DNA from: JAABRU01 sp050180235
GTDB taxonomy: Bacteria > Desulfobacterota > Desulfobacteria > Desulfobacterales > Desulfococcaceae
Assembly: GCA_050180235.1 (NCBI GenBank)
Contig: JBFXEJ010000076.1
Coordinates: forward strand, 1 to 31,004
Length of the DNA stretch: 31,004 nt
Direction of reading: 5' to 3'
A program made the position numbers and the translations under genes. Under the pieces are notes generated by a model, which did not search any database, was not told where the DNA came from, and worked only from the letters and a program-made list of their open reading frames with translations. Of this stretch, positions 8,478 to 16,579 are shown in pieces; positions within the stretch are counted from its first letter, which is position 1; each line of letters opens with the position of its first letter.

Positions 8478-8768
8478 TTATTCCGTAAATACTGCCAGAA
8501 TATCGTTTTCTCTCATAAAAGTATGGTCAACGCCGTCAATTCTGATGTCTGATCCGGCGTACTTGGCAAACAAAACCCGATCTCCCGCCTTCACATCCAG
8601 CGGGGTGCGTGTTCCGTCCTCTTTCATAATTCCAGGGCCAACGGCCATAACTTTACCTTCCTGTGGTTTTTCCTTTGCCGTATCCGGGATAATAATGCCG
8701 CCAGCGGTTTTCTGCTCTGCCTCGGTTCTGACTACCAGCACTCTGTCATTCAATGGTCTGATTTTCAT
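8478..8768 (-). CDS. groS: Co-chaperonin GroES (Cpn10)
   Basis: The lid of the GroEL cage. The 96-aa product MKIRPLNDRVLVVRTEAEQK... contains the mobile loop (TAGGIIIPDTAKEKPQEGKV) and the conserved VGPG and GDRVLFAKYAG segments. I place the start at 8768 because ACGGAGGAC lies just upstream and the family begins at this Met. A longer in-frame reading to 8900 adds 44 residues that match no GroES. It is the first gene of the groES-groEL operon. Confidence 0.97.
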   Translation of the reverse strand: MKIRPLNDRVLVVRTEAEQKTAGGIIIPDTAKEKPQEGKVMAVGPGIMKEDGTRTPLDVKAGDRVLFAKYAGSDIRIDGVDHTFMRENDILAVFTE

Positions 8769-8971
8769 GTTTACTCTGTCCTCCGTTAATAAATTCACAG
8801 AAGAATTTCCGGCTTTTTCAGTTATCAGTTGCCAGTGTTCAGTTATATCTGCATCTTTCCGTATTCGTTCAGGATGATGATGTTCCATGCAGCCTGGCAC
8901 CTGACACCTTTCACCGGAATATCCCTTTTTTTAAGATAAATAAAAATCCTGCACATTCACCATATCACTTT

Positions 8972-8989
8972 TGAGTAAATAATTACTCA
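8972..8989. promoter_or_regulatory. Palindrome upstream of groES, possible operator
   Basis: TGAGTAA-ATAA-TTACTCA has perfect 7-bp arms. It overlaps the stop codon of the upstream kinase gene and lies about 200 nt before groES. A perfect -35 box TTGACA (minus strand, 9001-9006) lies just before it, so the palindrome falls where a -10 and an operator would be, although the -10 itself is poor. No CIRCE (TTAGCACTC-N9-GAGTGCTAA) or good sigma32 site is seen in the 220-nt interval. Confidence 0.3.
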
Positions 8990-11821
8990 TGAATGCTTTT
9001 TGTCAAGGAGGGGAATATTTTTTTTGATATAATCTTCCAGTTCTTCCTCAATGGTGGGGAAATATGACATGCTCTTTTGAATTCCGACAATATCAACATT
9101 TTCTGACTGCTCTTCCAGTTTTTTCCCCCATGCAGTGAGGGGGGGATAATGATAAAGGATGCCGGTTTTCTGCATTTTGAGTCCGAATTTTCCGATATGA
9201 TCGATACACAGCACAGCAGAAAGCTCTTTCCACTGTGTGCAGAAAATTTTTTTGAGAATCCCGGACAGTTCATTCAGATCCCGCAGCCGTCCGGCATCAG
9301 GCGGGGGAGAATTGACAGATTCGGATGTATATGTTTTCCTGTCCGGGGAGCTCTTTTCTGTATATGGCAGAAAGCGGCAGAGTGTTTCCATCAGACGGAT
9401 TCTGCCCAGGGGTTTTCTCAGGCAGGCATCACAGACGGTCATCCATTCATCTTTTTTTGCATTTTCCATGCCTGTGCCAAAAGCTGTCATGGCAATCAGG
9501 GGAATATGCTTCAGTGCTTCATCCGACTTTATGATTTTCGCGGCTTCAAATCCGTCCTTTACCGGCATCCGCATATCCATCAGAATCAGATCGGGCAGGT
9601 TTTCGATAGCCAGTTTCAGGGCATCTTCCCCGTTTTCCGCCTCCAGGAAACGGAAAGGGCAGTCCTTAAGATATTCCTTCAGGAGTTTCCTGTTGATTTC
9701 AATATGTTCCGCTATTAAAATACAGGCTTTGCCAAAGCGGATATTTCCGGCTGATGCGGGTTTTTCACTTTTCCGGAAAAGGATGGATTCGGAAGATTTT
9801 ACATCCTTCAGTATAAAATAAAAAACAGATCCCTGGCCAGGGGAACTGTTCACAAGGATTTCTCCGCCCATCATTCTGACCAGTTGCCGGGTAATGGGCA
9901 GTCCCAGCCCGGTTCCGCCATATTTTGCATGTGAATGCATCTCCTGCTGCTCAAAAGGCTCAAATATGCGTTCATGCTCTTTTGCCGGAATACCGATACC
10001 TGTATCCTCCACGGAAAACATCAGACCTGTGGAATCACCTTTGTTACCAAAGGGATTATAGATACGGACAGCAACTTTCACATATCCCTTATCCGTGAAT
10101 TTGACGGCATTTCCAATCAGATTAATCAGAATCTGCCGGATACGGATTTCATCAAGTATAAGTATTTCCGGAATGTCAGGGTCTATCTCCGTATAAAAAT
10201 TCAGTCCCCTGGCCGCTGTTTTTTGGGAAAAAATCAGCTCTGTTTCCGCCAGAATCAGACGCAAATCCGCGGGCACCGGTTCCAGAGAGAATTTGCCGGA
10301 TTCTATTTTGCTTAAATCCAGAATATCATTGATCATCGACAGCAGTGAACGGCTGCCCGCGCGTATGGCAGCCAGATACTGCCTGGGCCGCGGTTCATAT
10401 ATCTCTTCTTCAAGAAGTTCAGCAAATCCGAGAATGGCATTCATGGGAGTACGGATCTCATGGCTCATATCTGCCAGAAAACGGCTTTTGGCTTTGCTGG
10501 CCACTTCAGCCAGTTCCCGTTCCTTTTCCGCTTTTTCCCTTTCTTTCTGTTCCGCAGTATGCTGCTCCTTTATACGGTAAGAATTGGCAAAAGCGAGAAT
10601 GGCATATCCCAGGAAACCGAATGTCAGATGACAGGTCATTGATATGACAATTCCTCCAAACGCGTAGAAAAAAATACACATCAGCATGAAACCCGCAAAA
10701 AGTGCAGATACATATGCCATCTGCACACGCGGGAAAGGAACCGCAGATGTGCAGAGAAGAACCGACATCAGAAGAATAAAACTGATCAGAATTTCCGCAG
10801 CCAGGGGTGCAGGCCGCAGAGGAGCATTCTCCAGAAGAGTTTTTATGGTATCTGCTATAATCTCAACTCCGTACATCATCCCAACCGGGGTGTCGAACCA
10901 GTCGCCGGAGCCTGTACAGGTTTCTCCCAGAATCACGATTTTCCCCTTTACCCAGTCACGCAGTTCCCTTAGTCTGTGTTCATCCGAATTTGGAAAATCC
11001 AGAAATTCAGAGGCAGAAATACCGGCCGTCTGATGAAGAAAACGGGTTCCGTCAGGCGTGGCGGAAAAATCAATATAAATGTCATTGTACTGATCCAGGG
11101 GAATTGAAATATGACCGATGGTTAAAACGCTGTTTTGCAGATTCGGTGTCAGTTCCAGATACCGGGCCACAGCCTGCACAGCAACGGGCCAGCCGTTTTC
11201 CAGTGCCGTGATTTCAGGATAAATACGGAGCCGATCCAGAAAAGTGAGTACAGTGCTCGGTGAGGTCAGATTGACATAAGCGCTGCGGCAGGCCGATTTC
11301 AGAAGCGGCGCAGGATAGCTGAGGCGGAGAAAACGGTTTTCATCATCAAACAGGGCCTGGGATGCCAGCACCGTATTGCTCTGACGCAGGGCATCGGCCA
11401 GCTCCGGGTCTTCACCGTATGCGTCAGGAAGGTCCATGAGCAGATTGACACAGATGACTTTGGCTCCCAGCCTGTGCAGATGGGTGATGATTTTTGCCAG
11501 ATCTTTGCGTGTTACAGGGAATTTCCCGTATTTCTGAAAAAATGTATCATCAATGTTTACTGTTGCGATTTTGTCATATGGAAAAACCCTTTCTTTCATA
11601 CGGGAACGGATCATATGCCGGAAAAAGATCGTCTGACTTTCCGGCAGGGAAAAAATTTCATAGTATTCTGCCGCAGCGGAAAGAAAAAACAGAAGAAAAA
11701 CAATACATGTGTCGTATTTTTTTAAAAATTTCATCATATCCGGGGCAGTGGGCCAAACCTGTTGACGGATGAATCTGTAAACAAAATTAATTTTAAATAT
11801 CAGCCTGCTAAAATTTACCAT
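8987..11821 (-). CDS. Hybrid sensor histidine kinase: CHASE2 - 3 TM - HisKA - HATPase - receiver
   Basis: A 944-aa membrane sensor. A first TM helix (about 38-52) leads to a CHASE2 extracytoplasmic domain (about 60-330; IATVNIDDTFFQKYGKFPVT and KGKIVILGETCTGSGDWFDT are typical). Three TM helices (about 342-415), a charged coiled linker, then HisKA with H454 (FLADMSHEIRTPMNAILGF) follow. The HATPase domain has its N-box (NLIGNAVKF), G1 (EDTGIGIP) and G2 (GGTGLGLP). The receiver at about 698-815 has phospho-acceptor D749, T779 and K803, but the usual Asp-Asp Mg-binding pair is Glu705-His706 (ILIAEHIEIN). The last 130 residues lack an obvious HPt site. It begins 34 nt after pgk; the start could instead be Met29/30. 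The ligand is unknown. Confidence 0.9.
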   Translation of the reverse strand: MVNFSRLIFKINFVYRFIRQQVWPTAPDMMKFLKKYDTCIVFLLFFLSAAAEYYEIFSLPESQTIFFRHMIRSRMKERVFPYDKIATVNIDDTFFQKYGKFPVTRKDLAKIITHLHRLGAKVICVNLLMDLPDAYGEDPELADALRQSNTVLASQALFDDENRFLRLSYPAPLLKSACRSAYVNLTSPSTVLTFLDRLRIYPEITALENGWPVAVQAVARYLELTPNLQNSVLTIGHISIPLDQYNDIYIDFSATPDGTRFLHQTAGISASEFLDFPNSDEHRLRELRDWVKGKIVILGETCTGSGDWFDTPVGMMYGVEIIADTIKTLLENAPLRPAPLAAEILISFILLMSVLLCTSAVPFPRVQMAYVSALFAGFMLMCIFFYAFGGIVISMTCHLTFGFLGYAILAFANSYRIKEQHTAEQKEREKAEKERELAEVASKAKSRFLADMSHEIRTPMNAILGFAELLEEEIYEPRPRQYLAAIRAGSRSLLSMINDILDLSKIESGKFSLEPVPADLRLILAETELIFSQKTAARGLNFYTEIDPDIPEILILDEIRIRQILINLIGNAVKFTDKGYVKVAVRIYNPFGNKGDSTGLMFSVEDTGIGIPAKEHERIFEPFEQQEMHSHAKYGGTGLGLPITRQLVRMMGGEILVNSSPGQGSVFYFILKDVKSSESILFRKSEKPASAGNIRFGKACILIAEHIEINRKLLKEYLKDCPFRFLEAENGEDALKLAIENLPDLILMDMRMPVKDGFEAAKIIKSDEALKHIPLIAMTAFGTGMENAKKDEWMTVCDACLRKPLGRIRLMETLCRFLPYTEKSSPDRKTYTSESVNSPPPDAGRLRDLNELSGILKKIFCTQWKELSAVLCIDHIGKFGLKMQKTGILYHYPPLTAWGKKLEEQSENVDIVGIQKSMSYFPTIEEELEDYIKKNIPLLDKKHS

Positions 11822-11855
11822 CCGAATTATCAGCGGATTTGACCCCCGGCAGAGA

Positions 11856-13040
11856 CTAGGCGGCTTCTTCCAAAGCCTTTACTGCGGGAAGTGTTTTGCC
11901 CTCCAGCAGCGCGAGAAACGCTCCGCCGCCTGTGGATATATAGGATATTCTGTCTTTTTCCCCTGCCATATGAACTGCCGCGTCTGTATCTCCGCCGCCC
12001 ACGATGGTCAGCGCATGGGAATTGGCAAGGCATTCCACCATTGCCAGGGTTCCGCGGCTGAAAGCATCTGTTTCAAACACACCCACAGGGCCGTTCCATA
12101 CAATGGTTTTGGCATCCTGTAGCACTTCCCGGTACAACTGCACTGTTGCAGGGCCGATATCCAGAGCCATCCAGTCCTGGGGTATCAGATCAGGCGGAAG
12201 GATTTTTACCACAGCATCCTGGGCCAGTCTGTCTGCGGCCACCACATCCACAGGCAGATAAAAGCGTATGCCTTTTTCACGGGCCTTTTCCATGACTGCA
12301 CCGGCTGCCGCGGTCAGATCATCTTCAAGTTTGGATTTGCCCATGTCACAGCCTTTGAATTTCAGAAAAGTGTTGGCCATAGCACCGCCGATGAGAATTC
12401 TGTCCACATGGGCCAGCATATTCTCCAAAGCCTTGAGCTTGCCTGACACTTTGGCTCCGCCCACAATGGCAGCCAGGGGACGCCGGGGATCAGACATGGC
12501 TTTGCGGAAATAATCCAGTTCCTTTTTCAGCAGAATTCCGGCTACGGATACGGGCGCAAATTTCACAATGGCCCCTACCGAGGCATTGATCCGGTGGCAG
12601 ACCGCAAAGGCATCATTGACATAAACATCGCACAGTCCCGCGAGTTCTTTGGCAAATCCGTCCTCATTCTTTTCCTCCCCACTGTGATAACGCAGGTTTT
12701 CCAGCATCATCACATCTCCTGCCCTGAGTTCATCAGCAAGTTTTCTGACTTCCGGGCCTATGCAGTCTGAAGCGGTTTTCACCTCTTTTCCCAGCAGTTC
12801 CCCAAGACGGCGGGCCGCGGGAGCCATGCTGAATTCGGGAACCGCTTTTCCTTTGGGTCTGCCCATGTGTGAGGCCACAATCACCTTTGCCCCCTGATCC
12901 AGGGCATAGCGTATTGTGGGCAAAGCCTCCCGGATACGTGCATCATCCGTGATATTCCGGGATTCGTCCAGGGGCACATTGAAATCCACCCGGATAAACA
13001 CCCTTTTCTTTTTCAGATCAACATCATAAACGCTTTTCAT
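11856..13040 (-). CDS. pgk: Phosphoglycerate kinase
   Basis: Converts 1,3-bisphosphoglycerate and ADP to 3-phosphoglycerate and ATP in glycolysis/gluconeogenesis. The 394-aa length is standard. Family landmarks in order are RVDFNVPLD, VIVASHMGRPKG, ENLRYHSGEE, VNDAFAVCHR, IVGGAKVSGK, NGPVGVFE, TIVGGGDTDAA and STGGGAFLALLEGK. The ATG at 13040 follows AGGGAGG, and its ATGA overlaps the stop of the Cys-rich gene upstream, indicating translational coupling. There is no gap or tpiA partner next to it, so the usual glycolytic cluster is absent here. Confidence 0.97.
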   Translation of the reverse strand: MKSVYDVDLKKKRVFIRVDFNVPLDESRNITDDARIREALPTIRYALDQGAKVIVASHMGRPKGKAVPEFSMAPAARRLGELLGKEVKTASDCIGPEVRKLADELRAGDVMMLENLRYHSGEEKNEDGFAKELAGLCDVYVNDAFAVCHRINASVGAIVKFAPVSVAGILLKKELDYFRKAMSDPRRPLAAIVGGAKVSGKLKALENMLAHVDRILIGGAMANTFLKFKGCDMGKSKLEDDLTAAAGAVMEKAREKGIRFYLPVDVVAADRLAQDAVVKILPPDLIPQDWMALDIGPATVQLYREVLQDAKTIVWNGPVGVFETDAFSRGTLAMVECLANSHALTIVGGGDTDAAVHMAGEKDRISYISTGGGAFLALLEGKTLPAVKALEEAA

Positions 13041-13312
13041 GCACCCTCCCTTTTTTTCATGTTCCGGTGAAGTGTTTTTTTCCTTGACCAGCGTTCCAGA
13101 AATCCCATCATGCCGGATTCATAGGCTCTGTCAACCTTTTCCTCCTGAACTTTTACGCCTTCGGCCCCCTGCAGGGCAGTGCGCATACAGTCTGTCTTGC
13201 AGAAACAGACCATGCAGGATTCGGGTGAATGCCGCAGCCCATCCTGCCCCATGGGAAAAACCATATCCATTTTTCCGAAACAGTAAGGCCGTTCCCCATT
13301 ATCACATATCAT
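13037..13312 (-). CDS. Small Cys-rich protein translationally coupled to pgk
   Basis: A 91-aa protein that I do not recognise. It has Cys at 3, 11, 33, 36, 38 and 42; the C33-x2-C36-x-C38-x3-C42 cluster (SCMVCFCKTDC) suggests a bound metal or Fe-S cluster, or a disulfide relay. The C-terminal half is charged and helical (LERWSRKKTLHRNMKKREGA), and no TM helix is present. Its stop overlaps the pgk start by 4 nt (ATGA), so the two are almost certainly cotranscribed. The start at 13312 has GGGAG about 13 nt upstream, which is weak. A MITE-like element ends 57 nt upstream, with a TATAAT at its edge. Good codon use and the tight overlap support a real gene. Confidence 0.75.
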   Translation of the reverse strand: MICDNGERPYCFGKMDMVFPMGQDGLRHSPESCMVCFCKTDCMRTALQGAEGVKVQEEKVDRAYESGMMGFLERWSRKKTLHRNMKKREGA

Positions 13313-13362
13313 AAAGCGGATAACTCCCTGTTTGAGTTATGGGTGATGAGGACTGAGTATCA

Positions 13363-13368
13363 ATTATA
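13363..13368 (-). promoter_or_regulatory. Possible -10 box at the edge of MITE copy B
   Basis: The minus strand reads TATAAT immediately outside the left end of the element, about 50 nt before the start of the Cys-rich gene. A -35 would fall inside the terminal repeat, but no good match is seen there. This is a weak call. Confidence 0.25.
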
Positions 13369-13369
13369 A

Positions 13370-13510
13370 TACCAATTCTCCATTGATTTGATACGATAAT
13401 CTATTGTCAGTTTTTCGCCGGTTTCGCGTGTGCAAAAAACTGCTCCGCTTAATTTTTGCACTCCTCCGGATTTGTATTCTGTATTGTATACAATCAATAG
13501 CGAATCGGTA
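13370..13510. repeat. MITE-like element copy B with IS630-type inverted termini
   Basis: 141 bp. The left end TACCAATTCTCCATTGAT and the complement of the right end TACCGATTCGCTATTGAT match at 15 of 18 positions. One roughly 41-nt hairpin unit lies inside (13429-13469). It is non-coding and lies upstream of the Cys-rich gene and pgk. Its termini are the closest of the three copies to those of the IS630 element at 1540-2689. Confidence 0.85.
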
Positions 13511-13684
13511 TAATACAGTGCATTGTTTCAGCCAAAACTCCCGGTGTATTTCACGGCATTACCGGAATGCCGGATTACGCTGACGCCAATCCGGCCTGCA
13601 GTTTCAGATGAAATGAAACAATAGTTCATTACTTACCGCTCATCACTCGCAATCTATAATCCTTCTCTCATAACTCATCACTCA

Positions 13685-14407
13685 TCAGTCTTTTTTCCGG
13701 TCAAATTCCCTGTTCATATCAGCAATATATCCCCGATCCGCAAAACTGAAATAGTTGCTGTCCCCGATGACCAGATGCTCATGCACGGTAATGCCCATCA
13801 CACGGCAGGCAAAGACCAGTTGCCGCGTGATGGACACATCCTCTGCTGAGGGACTGGGATCTCCGGACGGATGGTTATGCGCAAAAATCAGCGCGGCCGC
13901 GTTGTGCTCCAAAGCAGCCTGCACCACTTCCCTGGGATATACGGAACTGGCGGTAAGGGTTCCCTCAAAAAGTGTTTTAGCGGAAATGACCCTGTTGCGT
14001 GCGTCCAGAAAAAGCACTTTGAAGCATTCCCGCCTTTTGTCCTTCATATTATAATAAAGATAATCAAAGAGTTCCTTTGCGTTGCTGATGGCATCTTTGT
14101 TCACCAGTTTCTTTTGGAGATAGCGATCCGCGACAGCATGGATGAGCCGTATGCCGAAAATATTTTTCGGCCCGACACCTTTGATTTCGCAGAGTTCCCT
14201 GGGACTGGCCTCGAACACGGCCTGAAGGGTTTTGAAACGCCTCAGCAGTTCCTTTGCCTCGTCTTTGCAGTCTTTTCTGGGATTTCCCAGAGTCAGAAGC
14301 AGTTCAATGACTTCGTAATCCTGGAATCCATCCAGCCCTGATGTCATAAACCGTTCCCGCAGACGTTCTCTATGCCCTGCGCCTTTATGTTCTGTTTCCA
14401 AGGTCAT
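13685..14407 (-). CDS. radC: RadC/UPF0758 family JAB-domain protein
   Basis: Of unclear biochemical role: the name comes from an old DNA-repair assignment, and the domain is a JAMM-type metalloprotease fold. The 240-aa product has an N-terminal RadC segment (HKGAGHRERLRERF), a helix-hairpin-helix (CEIKGVGPKNIFGIRL, about 73-92) and the JAMM metal motif HNHPSGDPSPSAED (H177, H179, D190). I take the ATG at 14407. A TTG at 14443 extends the frame by 12 residues but lies inside the terminal repeat of the adjacent palindromic element. Neither start has a good ribosome site, so insertion of that element may have removed the native one. Confidence 0.9.
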   Translation of the reverse strand: MTLETEHKGAGHRERLRERFMTSGLDGFQDYEVIELLLTLGNPRKDCKDEAKELLRRFKTLQAVFEASPRELCEIKGVGPKNIFGIRLIHAVADRYLQKKLVNKDAISNAKELFDYLYYNMKDKRRECFKVLFLDARNRVISAKTLFEGTLTASSVYPREVVQAALEHNAAALIFAHNHPSGDPSPSAEDVSITRQLVFACRVMGITVHEHLVIGDSNYFSFADRGYIADMNREFDRKKD

Positions 14408-14430
14408 AATGATTTGTTTTTTAATATTTG

Positions 14431-14549
14431 ACTGCTCTGTCAAATAAATTTTTTCACATATTCTGTACCGTGGGGGACGGCATCCTGCCGCGCCGGAACC
14501 GGCAGGATGCCGGTTCTGCTGTGTTAAAAAAATTTATTTGACAGAGTAC
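14431..14549. repeat. Palindromic MITE-like element abutting radC
   Basis: The outer arms CTCTGTCAAATAAATTTTTT (from about 14434) and its complement AAAAAATTTATTTGACAGAG (ending about 14545) are near-perfect over 20 nt. The inside is a second hairpin, GGCATCCTGCCG / CGGCAGGATGCC-like (14478-14510). It is about 119 bp with no coding capacity. Its left edge reaches the 5' end of radC. Confidence 0.75.
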
Positions 14550-14894
14550 TGATGACAAATTTTATCAAATTCCGGCAGTTCCGGAGATACAGACATGAAA
14601 TGAACACGGGTTTGCATTTTATGTACCGAAAATGCTGCCGGGGGACTGACTGATACCAATCCGCTTTCAAAACATGAGCATGCCAAATGCTGTTTTTTCG
14701 TGCTCTTCGTGTTTTTCGCGGTTAAAAAAAGCAGTTCCCGAACTTTGAAAGTGATTTGGCATGAACATACGCTTTTCTGAAATCCGTGCCTGTGCAAAAG
14801 TTACAAAAAATGCAGCTTTCATACAAAATTTTGCTGTTTTTGCAACCGAAGAGATTCAGTTCCGGCTGACATTATCTGGCAACCGGACAGAAAA

Positions 14895-14937
14895 TTTCCC
14901 ACAGACCGCACAGGAATTCCTGCTTTTCTGTGGGAAA
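14895..14937 (-). terminator. Nested hairpin after the CBS-domain gene
   Basis: TTTCCCACAG (14895-14904) pairs with CTGTGGGAAA (14928-14937), enclosing the palindrome CAGGAATTCCTG (14911-14922). It lies 28 nt past the CBS gene stop. On the minus strand the downstream arm ends in GGGAAATTTTCTG, a weak U-tract. Terminator or 3' stabiliser. Confidence 0.5.
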
Positions 14938-14964
14938 TATGGAACTGCCGTTTGGATTCAGTAC

Positions 14965-15447
14965 TTATTTTGTATGAATGCCCATCCATGTCCTGCATAT
15001 ATGGCTGTAAACCTCTGCAAGATATACCATTCCAATTACTTTGGAATTTTCCAGAACCGGAAGTCTGCGGCATTTTTCTTTCACCATCCGGTCAATCACC
15101 TCCATCAGATCCGTATCCGATGAAACATAGCGGACAGGGGAATTCATGACCTGTCCAACCCGCAAACCTCTGAAACGTTTCACATAAGACAGAAGTTCAG
15201 CTTCTTCGAAATTAAGATTGTCCCCCATGTAATTCAGAAAGGGCGGTCTTATATGATAAAGGACATCAAACATGGAAACCACACCCACCAGATGTCCGTA
15301 TTCATCTGTCACCAGAGTGGATATGGTTTTGTAACCGGTTGGCCGCGCCTTTCCCTCAAGAATCATCCGTACAGCTTTTTCAACAGGTTGATTTTGCTCT
15401 ATAACATTGAAATCCTTAGACATCACATCTTTTGCAGTGTATCTCAT
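14965..15447 (-). CDS. Two-CBS-domain protein
   Basis: A 160-aa stand-alone CBS pair (Bateman module), a class that usually binds adenine nucleotides and regulates a partner protein. CBS1 (about 5-65) begins TAKDVMSKDFNVIEQNQPVE and contains VTDEYGHLVGVVSMFDVLYH. CBS2 (about 95-155) begins VGQVMNSPVRYVSSDTDLME and ends RRLPVLENSKVIGMVYLAEV. I choose the ATG at 15447 because AAGGAG lies 6-7 nt upstream; a longer frame to 15507 adds 20 residues before the domain. No effector domain is fused and the neighbours do not point to a target. Confidence 0.85.
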   Translation of the reverse strand: MRYTAKDVMSKDFNVIEQNQPVEKAVRMILEGKARPTGYKTISTLVTDEYGHLVGVVSMFDVLYHIRPPFLNYMGDNLNFEEAELLSYVKRFRGLRVGQVMNSPVRYVSSDTDLMEVIDRMVKEKCRRLPVLENSKVIGMVYLAEVYSHICRTWMGIHTK

Positions 15448-15607
15448 CCATTGCTCCTTGTGTACTGGTTTGTTTATATTTTTGGGCGTGCAGTATGCCG
15501 CTTCCAAAGTTTTCCTTTATTCTTTTCCGGCTCCGTGAACAGGGTTCCCGCTAAACAGTGTCTTTTTGCTGATTGATATTGCATAACTATTCGTTTATGC
15601 CAGATTT

Positions 15608-15940
15608 TCAGCCAGTTTTTTCAAACCGTTCATAGTATCCGATCAACTGTCCCCCGGCATCGCGTACTCCTACGATGGTTATTTTTTCCTTCTCACTGTT
15701 TATTTTAAGAAAAATTTCATCCTCTCCGGCCATAAGCCTGGCATGAAGCTGCCTGATTTGCTCCTGTGATGCCGGGCTGTGGCATTCAAACAGGGATTTG
15801 CCAATGAGATCCGGATAACCGCGTTTTCCGTAACGGATTCCGGCTGCCCTGTTTGCATACCGGATGATATGATCGTTGCCAGTGAATACGATGGCAGTGC
15901 CGACGCTGTCAAGAATTGCCTCATATATCTTTGCATCCAT
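15608..15940 (-). CDS. Single PAS-domain protein
   Basis: A 110-aa protein that is essentially one PAS fold: ILDSVGTAIVFTGNDHIIRY, then ANRAAGIRYGKRGYPDLIGKS and a C-terminal strand GVRDAGGQLIGYYERFEKTG. There is no kinase, GGDEF or HTH part, so it would act as a free sensor or partner. His/Cys in SLFECHSPAS is a possible ligand-binding position, which I cannot confirm. The ATG at 15940 follows AAGGA. A longer frame to 16060 runs into the palindromic element upstream and is not real. The CBS gene lies about 160 nt further on in the same direction. Confidence 0.8.
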   Translation of the reverse strand: MDAKIYEAILDSVGTAIVFTGNDHIIRYANRAAGIRYGKRGYPDLIGKSLFECHSPASQEQIRQLHARLMAGEDEIFLKINSEKEKITIVGVRDAGGQLIGYYERFEKTG

Positions 15941-16033
15941 TGTTTTTTCCTTACGAAGCCGAAAATTGGGCAAAGCAGAAAATTGTCCGGAACCGGGCAA
16001 TGATGACCTCCTGTGCAAATATGACCTTTTTTT

Positions 16034-16178
16034 GGTAGTGGTACAAATCTGTTGATCCAAAAATTCCCCTCCCCTGGTGGGAGGGGTCAGGGGAGGGGGA
16101 TAATCAGTGATGTTTTCACCCTCCCCTGCCCCTCCCTCAAGGGAGGGGAGACCTTATCAACGGATTTGACCCACTACC
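16034..16178. repeat. 145-bp palindromic element, copy 1
   Basis: The termini GGTAGTGGTACAAATCTGTT and AACGGATTTGACCCACTACC form a long imperfect inverted repeat. The interior consists of CCCTCCC/GGGAGGG-rich hairpins around a central ATAATCAGTGATG. An almost identical copy in the opposite orientation lies at 30676-30821. It looks like a non-autonomous mobile element; its transposase partner is not identified. Confidence 0.85.
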
Positions 16179-16225
16179 CTTTTTTTATACATCTTTCAAT
16201 GACAGTTCTTTTGATATAGGCATTA

Positions 16226-16535
16226 TGCAGTTGAATTTTAACATATTGATTTTTATGGATGCGAATGTTGCACCGCACAGATCGTTTCATGTAAAATCAA
16301 ATACCTGAAAACCAAATGCCTAACTCCTGAAATATTTTTCTGTCTCCCGGAACAGACTTTCTTATCGTATCTTTTTTTTTGAAAACTGTAAATAATTTGT
16401 TTGAACCGGATTTTACAGGATCTGCACAGTTAAATTTTAACCTGTTGATTTTTATAGATGCGGATATTGCACAGCACAAATTGGATTATGTAAAATCAGG
16501 TACCTGAAAACCAGGAACTGAACTCCTGTTTTATA
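16226..16535. repeat. Two imperfect direct repeats of about 110 nt, offset by about 199 nt
   Basis: The unit at 16226-16335 and the unit at 16422-16535 share in order TGCA-(CA)GTTRAATTTTAAC, TTGATTTTTAT-GATGCG, ATGTAAAATCA and TACCTGAAAACCA, then AACTCCTG. They have diverged at roughly one position in five, so this is an old duplication. Neither unit codes for protein. The function is unknown; they could be binding sites or the relic of a mobile element. Confidence 0.65.
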
Positions 16536-16579
16536 TGTTTTTCGGAAAAAGGAAAAATATTTCTTCAAACCGCAAAGTC

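Larger units (their letters stand above)
13313..13684. other. Gap holding a MITE-like element and small palindromes
   Basis: Besides the element at 13370-13510, ATAACTC/GAGTTAT (13319-13340) forms a small hairpin in the leader of the Cys-rich gene. An ACCGGAATGCCGG-type palindrome at about 13560-13595 resembles REP sequence. I see no gene. Confidence 0.55.
14408..14964. other. Gap between radC and the CBS gene, repeats only
   Basis: It holds the palindromic element at 14431-14549, the widespread-type string GTGCTCTTCGTGTTTTTCGCGG (near 14700), and a hairpin at 14895-14937 after the CBS gene. Short open frames here have no ribosome site and translate repeat sequence. I see no gene. Confidence 0.55.

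Noticed and set aside
7791..8552. 253-codon plus-strand open frame across groEL/groES
   Set aside because: Antisense to two unmistakable chaperonin genes; no start signals.
8769..8900. 44-residue N-terminal extension of GroES
   Set aside because: The family starts at MKIRPLNDRV, which has a strong ribosome site; the extension matches nothing.
8769..8986. CIRCE or sigma32 control of groES
   Set aside because: No TTAGCACTC/GAGTGCTAA pair and no convincing CTTGAAA/CCCCAT spacing was found.
14761..15123. 120-codon plus-strand frame overlapping the CBS gene
   Set aside because: Antisense to a clear two-CBS protein, and its first half is repeat-derived gap sequence.
16297..16479. 60-codon minus-strand frame
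   Set aside because: Falls on the imperfect direct repeats, with no ribosome site.
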